Assembly (NCBI GenBank): GCA_950097015.1
Contig: CATNEN010000001.1
Location: 527,501-591,500 of the forward strand
DNA: 64,000 nucleotides
Source: Macrostomum hystrix
Taxonomy: Eukaryota > Platyhelminthes > Macrostomidae
Reading direction: 5' to 3'
The translations under genes and the position numbers were made by a program. Each line of letters opens with the position of its first letter. Position 1 is the stretch's first letter. A model generated the notes under the pieces. That model was not told where the DNA came from. It ran no database searches and was given only the letters and a program-made list of their open reading frames with translations. Positions 8,601 through 18,400 of this stretch are shown here, one piece after another.

Positions 8601-10215
8601 TGCGGATGCATGATTCATAAGAAGGATTAGCAAGCTGTAGCTCATAAAGTCCAGATCAGCTCGCGGAAAGAGTTTCTCGAATATTTCGTCTGCGAGTTTT
8701 AAATTTTTTCCATTTAAGTTCGGTGACAGCAGGCTGAGCACTTCAGTTTGCAAATGCACTCGACTGTCTTCAAGCGATTCAGGTCTGAGAGTGCGTGCTT
8801 TCCAGCTGCGAAAAAGAAGGTCTAGGAAGTGCTTTGCCAAATAATCATTTTTCGTGCTTCTAGGAGTTTTGTGTTCTTCGCCTTCTTTGATGCTTGAATA
8901 AAACGTGTCCAAAATTTTTTCCACAAAGTCTTGAACGTTCTCATCAAATTGTTCTTTAAGTTCAACAGCGGACGCATCGCTGCCTGTTTGACTTCTGTAG
9001 TTCTGACTTGTACATGTATTTCCTCGCACATGTTGAATCGAATATTTTCTATCTTTCCAAAGACCTCCGCATCTCTTTTGCTCGCTGTTTCTCCAGCTCT
9101 ACCGCTACCTGTCGCTTGAAGTCCGCTGCTTTCTTGAGGCTTTCTGATTCATGCTGCTTTCTCATTCTCTCTTGTCGCTGTTCGAGAATCTTTTTCGTGA
9201 TTTCAGCCTCTCTGTTAGCGATCTCGGCTTCAAGCTGGCTCCTGTCCCTTTCCAACTGCTCCTGTTGAGAGAGCAGCCTCTCATTCAACTCCGTGCTACG
9301 CTCAGCCAATTCTTTATATTTTTCTTCAATCTGGCTTTGAAATTGGGTGTGCCTCTGCTCAAACTGAGTCTGCAGACGTGCCCTATGCTGTTGAGCCTCC
9401 TGTTTGAGGCTGCTAAACTTTGCGCTTGTATCTCTGATAATTTGGTTTTTTCGGCTCTCAAATTGCTCCAGTCTCTTGCTGCGAATCGCTTCAGCCTCTT
9501 TCTGCTCTTTTAGAAGAGCCTGCTGGCCCCGACTTTTCCAGTCGGTCCGCTGCTGCTTAGCGTCACTGAAAATCTTCTCTCGCGATTGCCTTTGTTGTGA
9601 TAGATTTTGTTCTCGCTGGCTCAGTCTCTCTTGCTTTAAAGCTTGGCATTTTCTACTGAACTCGACCGCTTTATAGCTGTAGTTCTGCAGATCATTACTA
9701 CGCTGCGTGTTTAGCTTATCCCACCTTTTGCTATTTTCGCTGTGCATTTGCTTCTGTTGAGATTTCTGCTCTTCCAGCTTCCTTTGGTCGAACAACGACT
9801 GCTCTCTTCCATTCTGCTTCAGCTGCTCTCTGGTGTCTTGCATCCGCTGCTCCCGCTCTCGGCGCATTCTAGCCGCGTACATCGACTTGGTTTCGTATTT
9901 GTACACCTCTACTAAGTCGTCATTATATGACAGATGAATGACACCCTCAGAGTGACTTAATAGCTTCCATTCTTTGTTTCTTATTCCGTTGCACCACGAA
10001 GTAATGTTGGGATCTTTTTCGGTTTCTGACTTACTGTGATTCCCATGCTTAAAGTAAATATTGACTGGAAAGCCTTGAAAGTCAAAGTGAGTGGAACTAC
10101 CAGAAGGCAGGTTAACTGTGCCAGAGCCGGCTTGATTGCCAATCACTTTGTAGTTCGCAGCAACAGACCAGTCTTCATCAGATTTGTTGCTGAGCTTGCT
10201 TCCTGTATTGCCCAT
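3055..10215 (-). CDS. Coiled-coil / SecA-type motor / TPR / tandem-repeat protein (fused gene model, about 2329 aa)
   Basis: Three long minus-strand frames overlap end to end and join in phase if two short GT-AG introns are removed. Intron 9003-9108 has donor CAG|GTAGCG and acceptor TCAG. Intron 5641-5705 has donor AAG|GTAAAA and acceptor TTCCAG. The exons are then 10215-9109 (369 codons), 9002-5706 (1099 codons) and 5640-3055 (862 codons including stop), all whole codons. The product has an N-terminal coiled coil, a SecA ATPase core, TPR-like helices, a hydrophobic Gly-rich stretch and a repeat tail. SecA normally powers protein export through SecYEG in bacteria and plastids; what it does in an animal cell is unknown to me. 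No secretory signal is seen, so a cytosolic, membrane-apposed protein is inferred. The alternatives are three separate overlapping genes, or a decaying gene with indels. The splice model is favoured because both introns restore frame exactly. It stands head to head with the beta-helix gene at 15220. Confidence 0.72.
3058..3880 (-). repeat. Tandem 120-bp coding repeats, block III (C-terminus of the SecA-like gene)
   Basis: Seven units of 120 bp inside exon 3. Several units carry GCTAGC where blocks I and II have GCTACC. This gives stops on the plus strand but leaves the minus-strand frame open, which supports the minus strand as the coding strand. Units nearest the unique region (3580-3800) are the most diverged, the usual pattern for an array edge. 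Confidence 0.85.
5641..5705 (-). other. Candidate 65-nt intron joining the SecA and TPR exons
   Basis: On the minus strand the donor reads AAG|GTAAAAAAATG and the acceptor CCCATTCCAG|GCG. Removing the 65 nt joins the SecA frame to the TPR frame, both at phase 0. The intron contains the SecA-frame stop and the in-frame ATGs of the TPR frame. The alternative reading is -1 slippage on the A7 run. Confidence 0.6.
5706..9002 (-). CDS. Exon 2: SecA-like preprotein translocase ATPase (DEAD/SF2 motor)
   Basis: The open frame is 9029-5676 (1117 aa read alone, with no good ATG of its own). After about 380 residues of helical N-terminal extension the SecA signatures appear in the right order. They are Walker A TGEGKS (residues 426-431 of the frame), a DEAD-type box VIVDEVDSLLLD (526-537), VFGVSGTLG (831-839; SecA has SGMTGTA here), VIVATNLAGRGTDVKV (943-958; SecA has ATNMAGRGTDI) and QRVEEQVFGRSGRKGQRGSA (979-998; SecA has QLRGRSGRQGDAGS). 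Both the GRGTD motif and the arginine-finger motif QxxGRxGRxG are intact, so ATPase activity is plausible. An insertion of about 300 residues separates the two motor halves, where SecA carries its preprotein cross-linking domain. The SecB-binding zinc tail is absent. This is clearly SecA-type rather than an ordinary DEAD-box helicase; eukaryotic function is unknown. Confidence 0.85.
9003..9108 (-). other. Candidate 106-nt intron joining the coiled-coil and SecA exons
   Basis: The donor CGACAG|GTAGCG and acceptor TACAAGTCAG|AAC remove 106 nt, which includes the coiled-coil frame's TAG. The join is phase 0 and reads FKRQ-NYRSQTG. The acceptor pyrimidine tract is weak, so the exact borders are less certain than for the 65-nt intron. 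Confidence 0.45.
9109..10215 (-). CDS. Exon 1: N-myristoylation-like start, small beta domain and long coiled coil
   Basis: The ATG at 10215 opens with MGNTGSK, which fits the N-myristoylation consensus (Gly2, Ser6). Residues about 20-115 look globular, with beta-prone stretches and aromatic residues (for example GFPVNIYFKHG and EWKLLSHSEG). From about residue 115 to the end the sequence is almost entirely Gln/Glu/Arg/Lys with heptad character, a classical long coiled coil. Read on without splicing, the frame stops at 9049 after 388 residues and overlaps the next frame. A GTAGCG donor after codon 369 avoids this. I do not recognise the globular part. Membrane attachment through a myristoyl group is inferred from the motif alone. 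Confidence 0.7.
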
Positions 10216-10507
10216 TCTGGAAGAAAATTGTGTTGTAATATAGGAACAGCAATCAAATATAAATTATTCATTCGTTCATCCTCATAATCATCAATCATCC
10301 ACCTATATGCAATGGTTTTATTCCTTGCCTTAGAGGCAGTGATCGAACTGTAGCGTGAATGCTGACAAATTGGCTGAATGATTATCGCTTCTAATGTACG
10401 CTCTCTCTCTCTATGTACATAGCTAATAACTCCACCTTGCATTGCATAAATATAGCGAGCACTGCCTCACGGGGCTGTCGTTGATTTTTTGCCAAATTTT
10501 CTGCCAA
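10216..10507. other. 5' flank of the SecA-like gene
   Basis: AT-rich, with a CTCTCTCTCT run near 10400. It holds the 5' end of the minus-strand gene starting at 10215. I see no convincing TATA box or initiator. Confidence 0.4.
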
Positions 10508-12577
10508 ATGGGTAGCCACCGCGCGATTCCGAAAACTTTTAGCTCTGGCAACTTAAATGAGTGGGTGCAGCGGTTTGAACTGAATAGTTCAAACGACAAG
10601 CACTTACATCTGCCAACGTTTCTGGATGGCGAAGCTCTGGCGGTCTTCCTTGAGTTCGGCGACAGGGACAAGAGCGACTACAGTCAAGTGACCAAAGCAT
10701 TAACCGAGGCCTTTCACCCGGACAGCCAGCACTTCTCAGCGCTGGAGGCATTCGAGAGCCGGAAGCTGCTGCCTGGTGAACTGCCTGCGTGCTGCTATCC
10801 GCTGCCCTCGGCTTTTCCTCTACCACCTGAAGCAGCTGCTCAAGGACGCTGGCATCAGCAACAAGGATGCCACTGACGAAATGCTGACCCATCACTTCAT
10901 CCGCGGACTGCCAGCGGATGTCAGCAGGCAGATCAGAGCGGATGCGTCAGTCAAGACGGCGAGCGACGCTCTTGCGCGGGCATAACTACTACTGGAGCTG
11001 CCTTCTGCCACCACTGAAGGAAGCCATCAGCAGCCTCACGCGGCGGCAGCCGGAACTGCTTGCGGCAACGCCGAGACTGTGGATATGAGTGCTGCGGTCA
11101 GCTCGCTGCAGGCGACGGTCCAAGACCTGGTTGCGAAGCTGGACTCAGAGGTTTCGGACTCCTGCGCCTTTCGCAGCGCAAGGAGACACCGCGAGGTGAC
11201 ATGTTATAACTGCAATTGCCGCGGACACATTGCCAAGAACTTCAAGCAGCCGTCGAGAAACGCGCCCAGCAAACCTTCACCTACATGGACGACACGATGT
11301 GCTTCTCCAAGTCAAAGGCTGAGCATCTCCAGCACCTGCGCGAAGTCTTCGAGAAGATCAGGGACGCCGGGCTCACAGTCAGGGGCAGCAAGTGCCAGCT
11401 GGGCCTGCCGGAGGTCAAGTTCCTCGGCACTGTGCTCTCGGCCAAGGGTGCCACGGTGAGTCCTGAGAAGGTGCGCGCCATCCAGGAGTGGCCGGAGCCG
11501 CAGTCCCCTACACAGGTGCGGCAGTTCCTGGGTCTATGCAACCAGTACAGGAAGTACGTGCCAAGCTTCTCCGAAATCGCCGGGCCGCTGCACAGACTGA
11601 CCAGCAAGACGGAGAAGTTCGAGTGAACCGGCGTGTGCAGCACGGTATTTCGACGGCTCAAGGAGGCCCTGTAGCAGCCGTCGATCATCGGCCACCAGGA
11701 TTTCTCCAAGGAGTTCCAGCTCTACACGGACGCAAGCAACACCGGAGTCGGGATCGTGCTCAAGCAAGGTGACCAGGTGATAGAGTACTGCAGCAGAGCG
11801 CTCACGGCTCCGGAGAAGGGCTACTCAGCCGTCGAGAAGGAGTGCCAGGCGATCCTGCACGCGCTGAAGACCTACCGCCACTACCTGCTCGGTCGGCACT
11901 CACGGTCTTCACCGACCACTGCCCGCTCACGTTCCTGAATTCCCAGCTAGTCGACAGTCACGGCCGACTCAGGCGCTGGCGGCAGCAGGAGTTCACCTTC
12001 AGAATCAAGTACACAAAGGGCGTCGACAACGTGGAGGCGGATGGCCTGTCGAGGATGCACGAAGGCCACTGCGAGACACTCGGAGCGTCGGCAACGGAGC
12101 TGCAGCCGCGGTGTCCAACAGAGAGATGCGACAGGCGCAGCGGGCTGATCCGAAGCTCAAGCTGGTCATCGATGCACTGGAGAACGACATCAGGACTCTG
12201 CCAAGATGGTCCGTCAGCAGACAGCGACACCTCTGCCGCATCTGGCGGAAGTTGCGAGTTCAGGACGGCCTTCTCTGCCGGGCTTTCAACGACGCCGCGG
12301 GTTCGAGGAAGTTCCCCGTGATACCGGAGTCGCTGCGACGCCAGTTTCTGGCCGACTGTCACGAAGGCATCGGCGGCCATTTCGGACCCGAGAAAATGGC
12401 CGACACACTGAAGCAGACCGCTTACTGGCCTGGGCTGCAGAACGATGCGGTGAGTTTCTGCTAGGAGTGCCAGACCTGCCAACTGAAAAAAGCACAGCAC
12501 ACAGACCGAGGCAACAGCTACCTGCTGGTGATGCAGGACCAGTTCTCCAAGTTCCTGAGCGCCGTGCCGATGCCTTG
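10508..12577 (+). mobile_element. Decayed Ty3/gypsy-type LTR retrotransposon (gag to integrase pieces)
   Basis: Fragments occur in gag-pol order on the plus strand. A gag-like region lies at 10508-10985, broken by a frame change near 10790. A CCHC-type knuckle (CYNCNCRGHIAKNF; final Cys lost) lies near 11200-11240. The sequence then jumps straight to the RT catalytic motif YMDD at about 11283, so protease and most of RT are deleted. RT/connection (FLGTVLSAKG, QFLGLCNQYRKYVPSFSEIA) runs to 11626, RNase H (LYTDASNTGVGIVLKQGD, TDHCPLTFLNSQ) covers 11700-11940, and the integrase H2C2 zinc region and start of the core (YLLVMQDQFSKF) cover 12300-12577. Stops and frameshifts throughout make it inactive. 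LTRs were not identified. Confidence 0.88.
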
Positions 12578-12599
12578 ACCAGACTGCCAAGACTTCTAA

Positions 12600-15219
12600 T
12601 TTGCATTGTGAGATTGTGTTGATCTCTTTGCTTTGAAAAATTCCAATGGAAAGGTTACATGCTCGTAGAACATGCTTTTTGCTGCCGTTTTCAAAGGTCA
12701 AAATTTTCATCTGTAGAAAAATTTTTTTTTTGATTGCATCCGTGGTTGATTGCATCCGTGATTTTCTCACCCACGCGTGTGTTGGTAAAGGGCAGGCTGA
12801 GTTTAAGTTGCCTAGGCAAAATTGCGGATTGATCAAATTTGATTTGTAAAAATCTGCAAAGCTTTACCTATAACTGCATGGTAAGTCGTTACACTATAGC
12901 AGAAATATTTTAATTGAAAGGTAGTTTTGTCGGAGAAATTGGCGCATTGTAAAGAACTAGGCTAGGATAGGCTGGGTGAAATTTCATTGTCCCGAGTTCC
13001 AATCTTTGATGCAGCGAAATATACATGAAATAATTTTCAACCGATTTGCTCTTCATTTTTTTAAATCAGCTGTGAAAACAAACATTTTTTCTCTAAAACT
13101 GAAATGTACGAGCGTAAAATGTTTTAACAGTTTTATAAGAACAGAAAACTGGTTTTGCTTGCTTTTTTATCGTGAGGAAAGAGCATGGTATATCAAGGAT
13201 AAAGTATGAGACAGCATGAGGAAAGTATGATTTATCGAGGGTGTCTACTACCATTGGACATTAGTTTCCTGCTAAAGGCGGGATATTACGAGTAGTTGCG
13301 TGCTGGGGGACTTTATGAGCTGTAGGGGTACATTGCGTCTTTGCTAAAGAAGGGCATAGTTCTGTGCTAAAGAGGGACAATTGTTCGCTGCTAAAAGGCT
13401 ATAAATTTGTATAACAGGGCATTAAAGTATGCACACATACTCTCCCTTAAAATTGAAGCCTCCGCGGCTCGCCCGTGACCTACTGCACCAGTCCTATTGT
13501 ATCCCGGAAGTAATCTTCGAACGATCCGCTTCGCAAATTCAAAGAGCACAAAGATCCAACCCGCTGCGGCTCCAACTGGAGGCCAGAAAAATAAACGTTA
13601 ATCGGCATCTTTAAATTTCGACCTTCTGTGGTCAACTTCCTAGCGGCATCAAGCTACGGTTCCTAGGGAAGCCTAGAGGATCACAGGCTTCGAGTCATTT
13701 TTCCTCGATCTGGCCCCAGACCACTACCGATGTAGCTGGGCTACACACACACGCACGCACACACACACAGAAAGTATTGTCAAAGTTTTTGTGCCTCTCT
13801 GGAAAAAGATAGAATCCACAAGACAAAGGAGGTATGACTATGAGACATTGGGGGATGAGTCAGTAGAGAGTTAAGACACCTGAGATGAAAGAGCAGGCTG
13901 GATAGAAGTAGAATCAGTGAATCAGTGACAGGTGGGAGGCCAATGTGTTTGGCAGGCCGATAGCAGTTTACGCATTTGAAACGCACACCAATACGAGTGC
14001 CAATCATACAACTTCGCTAAACTTTTATTATGCGCCTGCTTAACAATCTTCGAATACACCCCACCCCACTCTATAAATCCTAGACCCGACGATTCCAAAA
14101 TAATTGAGTTGCACAATTTATTGGCAATAAATTGGTATTTTATGGGTACCTGGCATCCGATGCACAGCTAGCAGCATGTGCCGGAGCAGTTATAACAGAC
14201 CGTTCGAGACCACTGTAGTTGCTGTGTAATGAAAGTGTAGTCCAGGAAGGCTTCAATAAGTCCAACGTGAATCTGGAAATTAATTAAACTAGATAAAGTT
14301 CAGTAAAAGCATTAAGTGTAAAGGCTTGGTTATCGAGTTGATTATCCATTTTAACAAAATCGTTATATAAGTTAAGAAAAGTGATATTAATTATATATTT
14401 TTAATTAAGATAAATTACGTAACAGTTTTATGTTGATATATGTATAAACTCCATTAGCTATTATAGTATAAATTATTAATTACATCAGTGAAATCTTCAG
14501 TTTAACAAATTCACTAAACAGTAATTTTTTAAAGTAAATAAATGGCTACATGTATAGGAGTGTATGCTCGTCATTATTTGCACCTGTAAGTGCATGCTTA
14601 CCTTCAGATTCACGTCCCGTTAACGTTAGAACAAATCCTAAAATGATATAGTTTAACAATAATTTAAAGCGCCTTACAAGACAATGCGAATGTGTGAAAT
14701 AACTAGTCAGGAATTTATCTGGGCTGTATATATCCAATGTCATCAAAATAGAAGTTCCGTATTTTTATGTGCAGAAGCCTGCGGGATGAATTTTTTGTGT
14801 ATACGAGTATTATCTCGTACTATCCAGATACGCACATTTGCTGTACAATCTAGCCTTTTGCACACATAGCAACCATTGTGCAACAAAGCAAATGAACATT
14901 AAAGGGGAACTTCTATTAATATATGTAGACGAACTAGCTGTACATTTTAGTTTGAGGGTTCAGTACTCGTACTTAGTTCACCCCAAATTCAACTAAAAGC
15001 ACGCTCGCTCTAAGCACCACATTTTTTTCTTTGCTTAGCACGTATTAGTTCAAAAAGGCACTAAAAAGAGTTGAATAGTCACATATTAAGCACACTCGCA
15101 GTGGGCAGAAGACATTTATCCTGTCCAACTTTTAAGGATAATTTCAGTTTTTCGAGTACAAGCACATAGATCTCGCTTGCAAGCGTGTTAAAGCCAACAA
15201 ACAAGGTGGATGTAGGCAA
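12600..15219. other. Intergenic region, mostly AT-rich, with a possible solo-LTR-like stretch
   Basis: I find no gene. At 13230-13740 there is a GC-richer block containing GGCTATAAATTTG, a later AATAAA and a CA-repeat boundary, loosely like an LTR, but no terminal repeats or target duplication were seen. From 14280 to 14560 the sequence is very AT-rich. Confidence 0.35.
13743..13771. repeat. (CA)n microsatellite
   Basis: Alternating CA with two CG interruptions, about 14 dinucleotides. Confidence 0.9.
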
Positions 15220-15453
15220 ATGGCAGAATCAAGGCGGAGTCACACATTTCTGTTCTGTTTCAGTGACAGCAAATGCTTTAAAAACCGTCGTCTAAGGAGC
15301 GAAACACAAAATACGACTTTGATCTTGGCAAATGAATTCAAGCTTAAAGTAGTCTCCGAGAACTGGAAAGAATATACCACAAGTCTTAATTTGTCGTCAA
15401 CCAGGTCAAACGAAAAGGAATGGAGCATGGAAATTAGCGAAACAGGTACTGGG
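15220..15453 (+). CDS. Exon 1 of the beta-helix gene
   Basis: The ATG opens MAESRRSHTFLF, and 78 codons end in a clean GGG|GTGAGT donor at phase 0. The reading continues at 17331 as SEDSWNSIVNFNKNTHEIRV, keeping the beta-strand-like pattern across the join. The N-terminus is Arg/Ser-rich and lacks a hydrophobic signal sequence. Confidence 0.65.
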
Positions 15454-18400
15454 GTGAGTAAAACGTAGATGTCACTTTTCTCTGAAATGGTACATATTTA
15501 TAGATCTTTTTTCGATACTTCACCCCACGAACAAGGCGCTGGGTTAGGGTTATGTTCATTGTAAGTATATATGTGCTAGGTTTGTTATTTAAAGGACAGG
15601 AAAACTGCGAAAGATAATAATATTCATGGATAATGTAAATAGATAATATTGATTTATTATAAATTCACATGTCCTACCAAATCCAATAACAGCAGCAGTA
15701 GGGGAAAAGTGAGGGAGCATAAAAAATCATTAAAATACGCCTCACCCTACTCGCGGTAGATTAGTATGGGCATTCGTCGGAAAAAGTTTCGGAATGTGCA
15801 TAAAAAGTTAGAACTAAAGTGTGAGCTAATAATAATAATAATAATAATAGTTTCGCCCCAAGCCGACCACAGAAGTGGCCAAGAGGGGGGAGCGTCAAAT
15901 CGCGCGTTTTAGAGCCAGGACTCTGACATGCTTCACGCCGGCCGCCTGGCTGGGTGCTCTGGCATCTTCAAAAAGACGGTCGACATAGCGGGCTGATCGT
16001 CCTTGGCCGCGCCTGCGCGGTCCCTGCGAGGTTCACAGCAGGACATCCTGCAGCGGCTCTGGGCAGTAGGCTTCGGCCCGGATGACATGCCCGGCCAGCC
16101 GCAGGCGCCGCTGACTCAGCAGGACAGAAGGCCGCGTTGGGCACGCGCGCTGGTAGAAGGACTCGGTTGTCTCGCTGCCAGGGCCGCGGCGGGCACCGAA
16201 AGCGGCGCGAACTAGGGCCGCATGCGCCGCATCGAGCTGCGCCTCGAGCGCCCCGGTCATCGTCCAGGTCTCAGCATTGTACAACAGGGCGGTCTCGACA
16301 ACCGCCTGGAACAGCTGAGACTTGGCGCCGTTCGACAGGTCCTCGGAGAGCAGCACCGCCCGCACAGAACGGAAGGCGGCCCAGGCCTTGCCGCGCCGTC
16401 TCACCAGGTCGTTGCCCAAATCAGGCACCAGTCCGCCGGAGTAGACGAACTGACGGCACTTCGGGAGCGCGGTCCCGGGGCCGTCACCGTCTCGTAGTCG
16501 AATCTCGGCAGGTAGGTTATGCGGCACCGTCAGCACCTCGGTCTTCATGGCGTTGATAACGAGGCCGACCCTCGCCGCCGCCGCAGTCAGGCCATCCAGC
16601 AGCCTTTGGGCGCCTTCAGCCGTCGTAGCTACAGCAGGGCGAGGTCGTCCGCGTAGCCGAGGGCAGACAGCTTCTTCTCCGGGTGCCGTCGACTAGTGCG
16701 CCTTTGAAGCAGAAAACCGTCCTCTGCAGTCGGCAAGCCGGTCCTGAGCACCCATTCCATCACCAGCACGAAGAGAAAGGGCGCCAGAGTGTCACCATGC
16801 AGCACTCCGGAGGTAGTGCTGAACAGGTCCGACGGTCCGTCTGGCGTCGCTACCACAGCGGTGGTGTCCTGATACAGCGTCATGATGGCGAAGTTCAGCT
16901 GCTGCGGTATGTTGTAGGCACGGAGCACGTGAGGCAGCGCGCCGCGGGCCACCGAGTCGAAAGCCATGAGGAAGTCAACAAAGATGACGACAAGGCTTGA
17001 CTGGTGGATGCGCGCCTCCCCGATGATGCGGCGGAGGGCCAGGATCTGAGTCACCGTGCCGCGACGGGGCCGGAACCCGTTCTGCTAAAAGGTTCATAGG
17101 ATAATTGCTTGTCTCATAGATTGAAAGCCTGAAGTAAAGTTAGAATAATGGCCACTAATGTGACAATTGACGATTAGTAAAGTACGAGACGAAAGAATCT
17201 ACCTATTGATGATGCATTTCAGAGGCTCGCAAGCTGTACTTTTGGTATCAAGTTTCTGTACGATACCTTGTTCACTTTGTTCTTTCTTCACCGGACCTTT
17301 TCACATTGTGATTCTTGATTTTATTTTCAGAGCGAAGACAGCTGGAACAGCATCGTTAATTTCAACAAAAATACTCACGAAATTCGCGTCACAATCTTGG
17401 ATATGAAACTTAGAAAGCCGATTGAAGTGAAGGCCGATCAAGTTACAGTGTCTAAGTGCAAGAAAATAAGCTACAGTCATCAAGAATTTACTAGCTTATC
17501 GATCTTCTCAGAAAAGGAAGTTCATCTTTCATGCAAAAAGTTGAAGGGATCAATTTTAAGTCTACATGCTCCTGCAGTATACATTAGCAGAGATTCAGTG
17601 ATTCAATGCACGGAAATAAACTGCAAGCCAAACAGATTAGGTGACGCTGAAAGCAGACTCGAAATCTCAGGTAGCATCTTGCCATTCGATGGCTGTTCAG
17701 AGCCTTCTAAGAATATTTCAGCTAAAGTGACCGGATCAATGTTAATCACTATGACAGGAACTATTGGCTGCCATCCGAACCAAAATACCACAGCTGATGA
17801 AGTTATTTTAGCGGTCGCAGGTGGCATAACAAATGTCGGCTTGATCTATGCTAAAAGCGAGATAGGCATTACGGCCAGAAGTATGCAGTCGCCACAGGCA
17901 GTGCAAGACGCTGCTGCTCGAGTTGCACAACGCCAACGCGACTCGACACAGAATCGAGCAGCCGAAACTGACTCTGTCGATGGTAAAGTATTGGATCAAC
18001 GGCTTATAAGCAGGTGTAAAAGCATTTCAGGCGAGCTGAATAGTCTTATTCGCTGCGGAGCGGATCCCCACTACACTGATAGAAATCGCCGTAGATCGAG
18101 TTCAAAGCTATATGAGTGTATTGCCGATCTGAGTCTCGCGAGTCCGCATGGAGTTGCTGAACGAAATCGATTAGATAAGAACAGAATTCTTCTAGACTGG
18201 GAAGCAAACAGCAAGGGTTGCTACAAGTCCAACAAAATCAGATGCAAAGTCAGCCAGGATGTTGACAATCTCGGCCAGATTTGCGCCTCGATAGTAGAGC
18301 TCGACATTGGAGGAAATGCTTATGTTGAGGCTCGGTCAGTATGGAAGAGTGGAAACGTCAGCGGTTGGTGCCGCGGTAATTTTGAGCTGATGGGGCCTGG

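Noticed and set aside
3055-10215. Bacterial contamination or a bacterial operon
   Set aside because: Spliced structure, flanking animal retroelements, coding tandem repeats and conserved animal genes on the same stretch argue against it. Long-read confirmation would still be useful.
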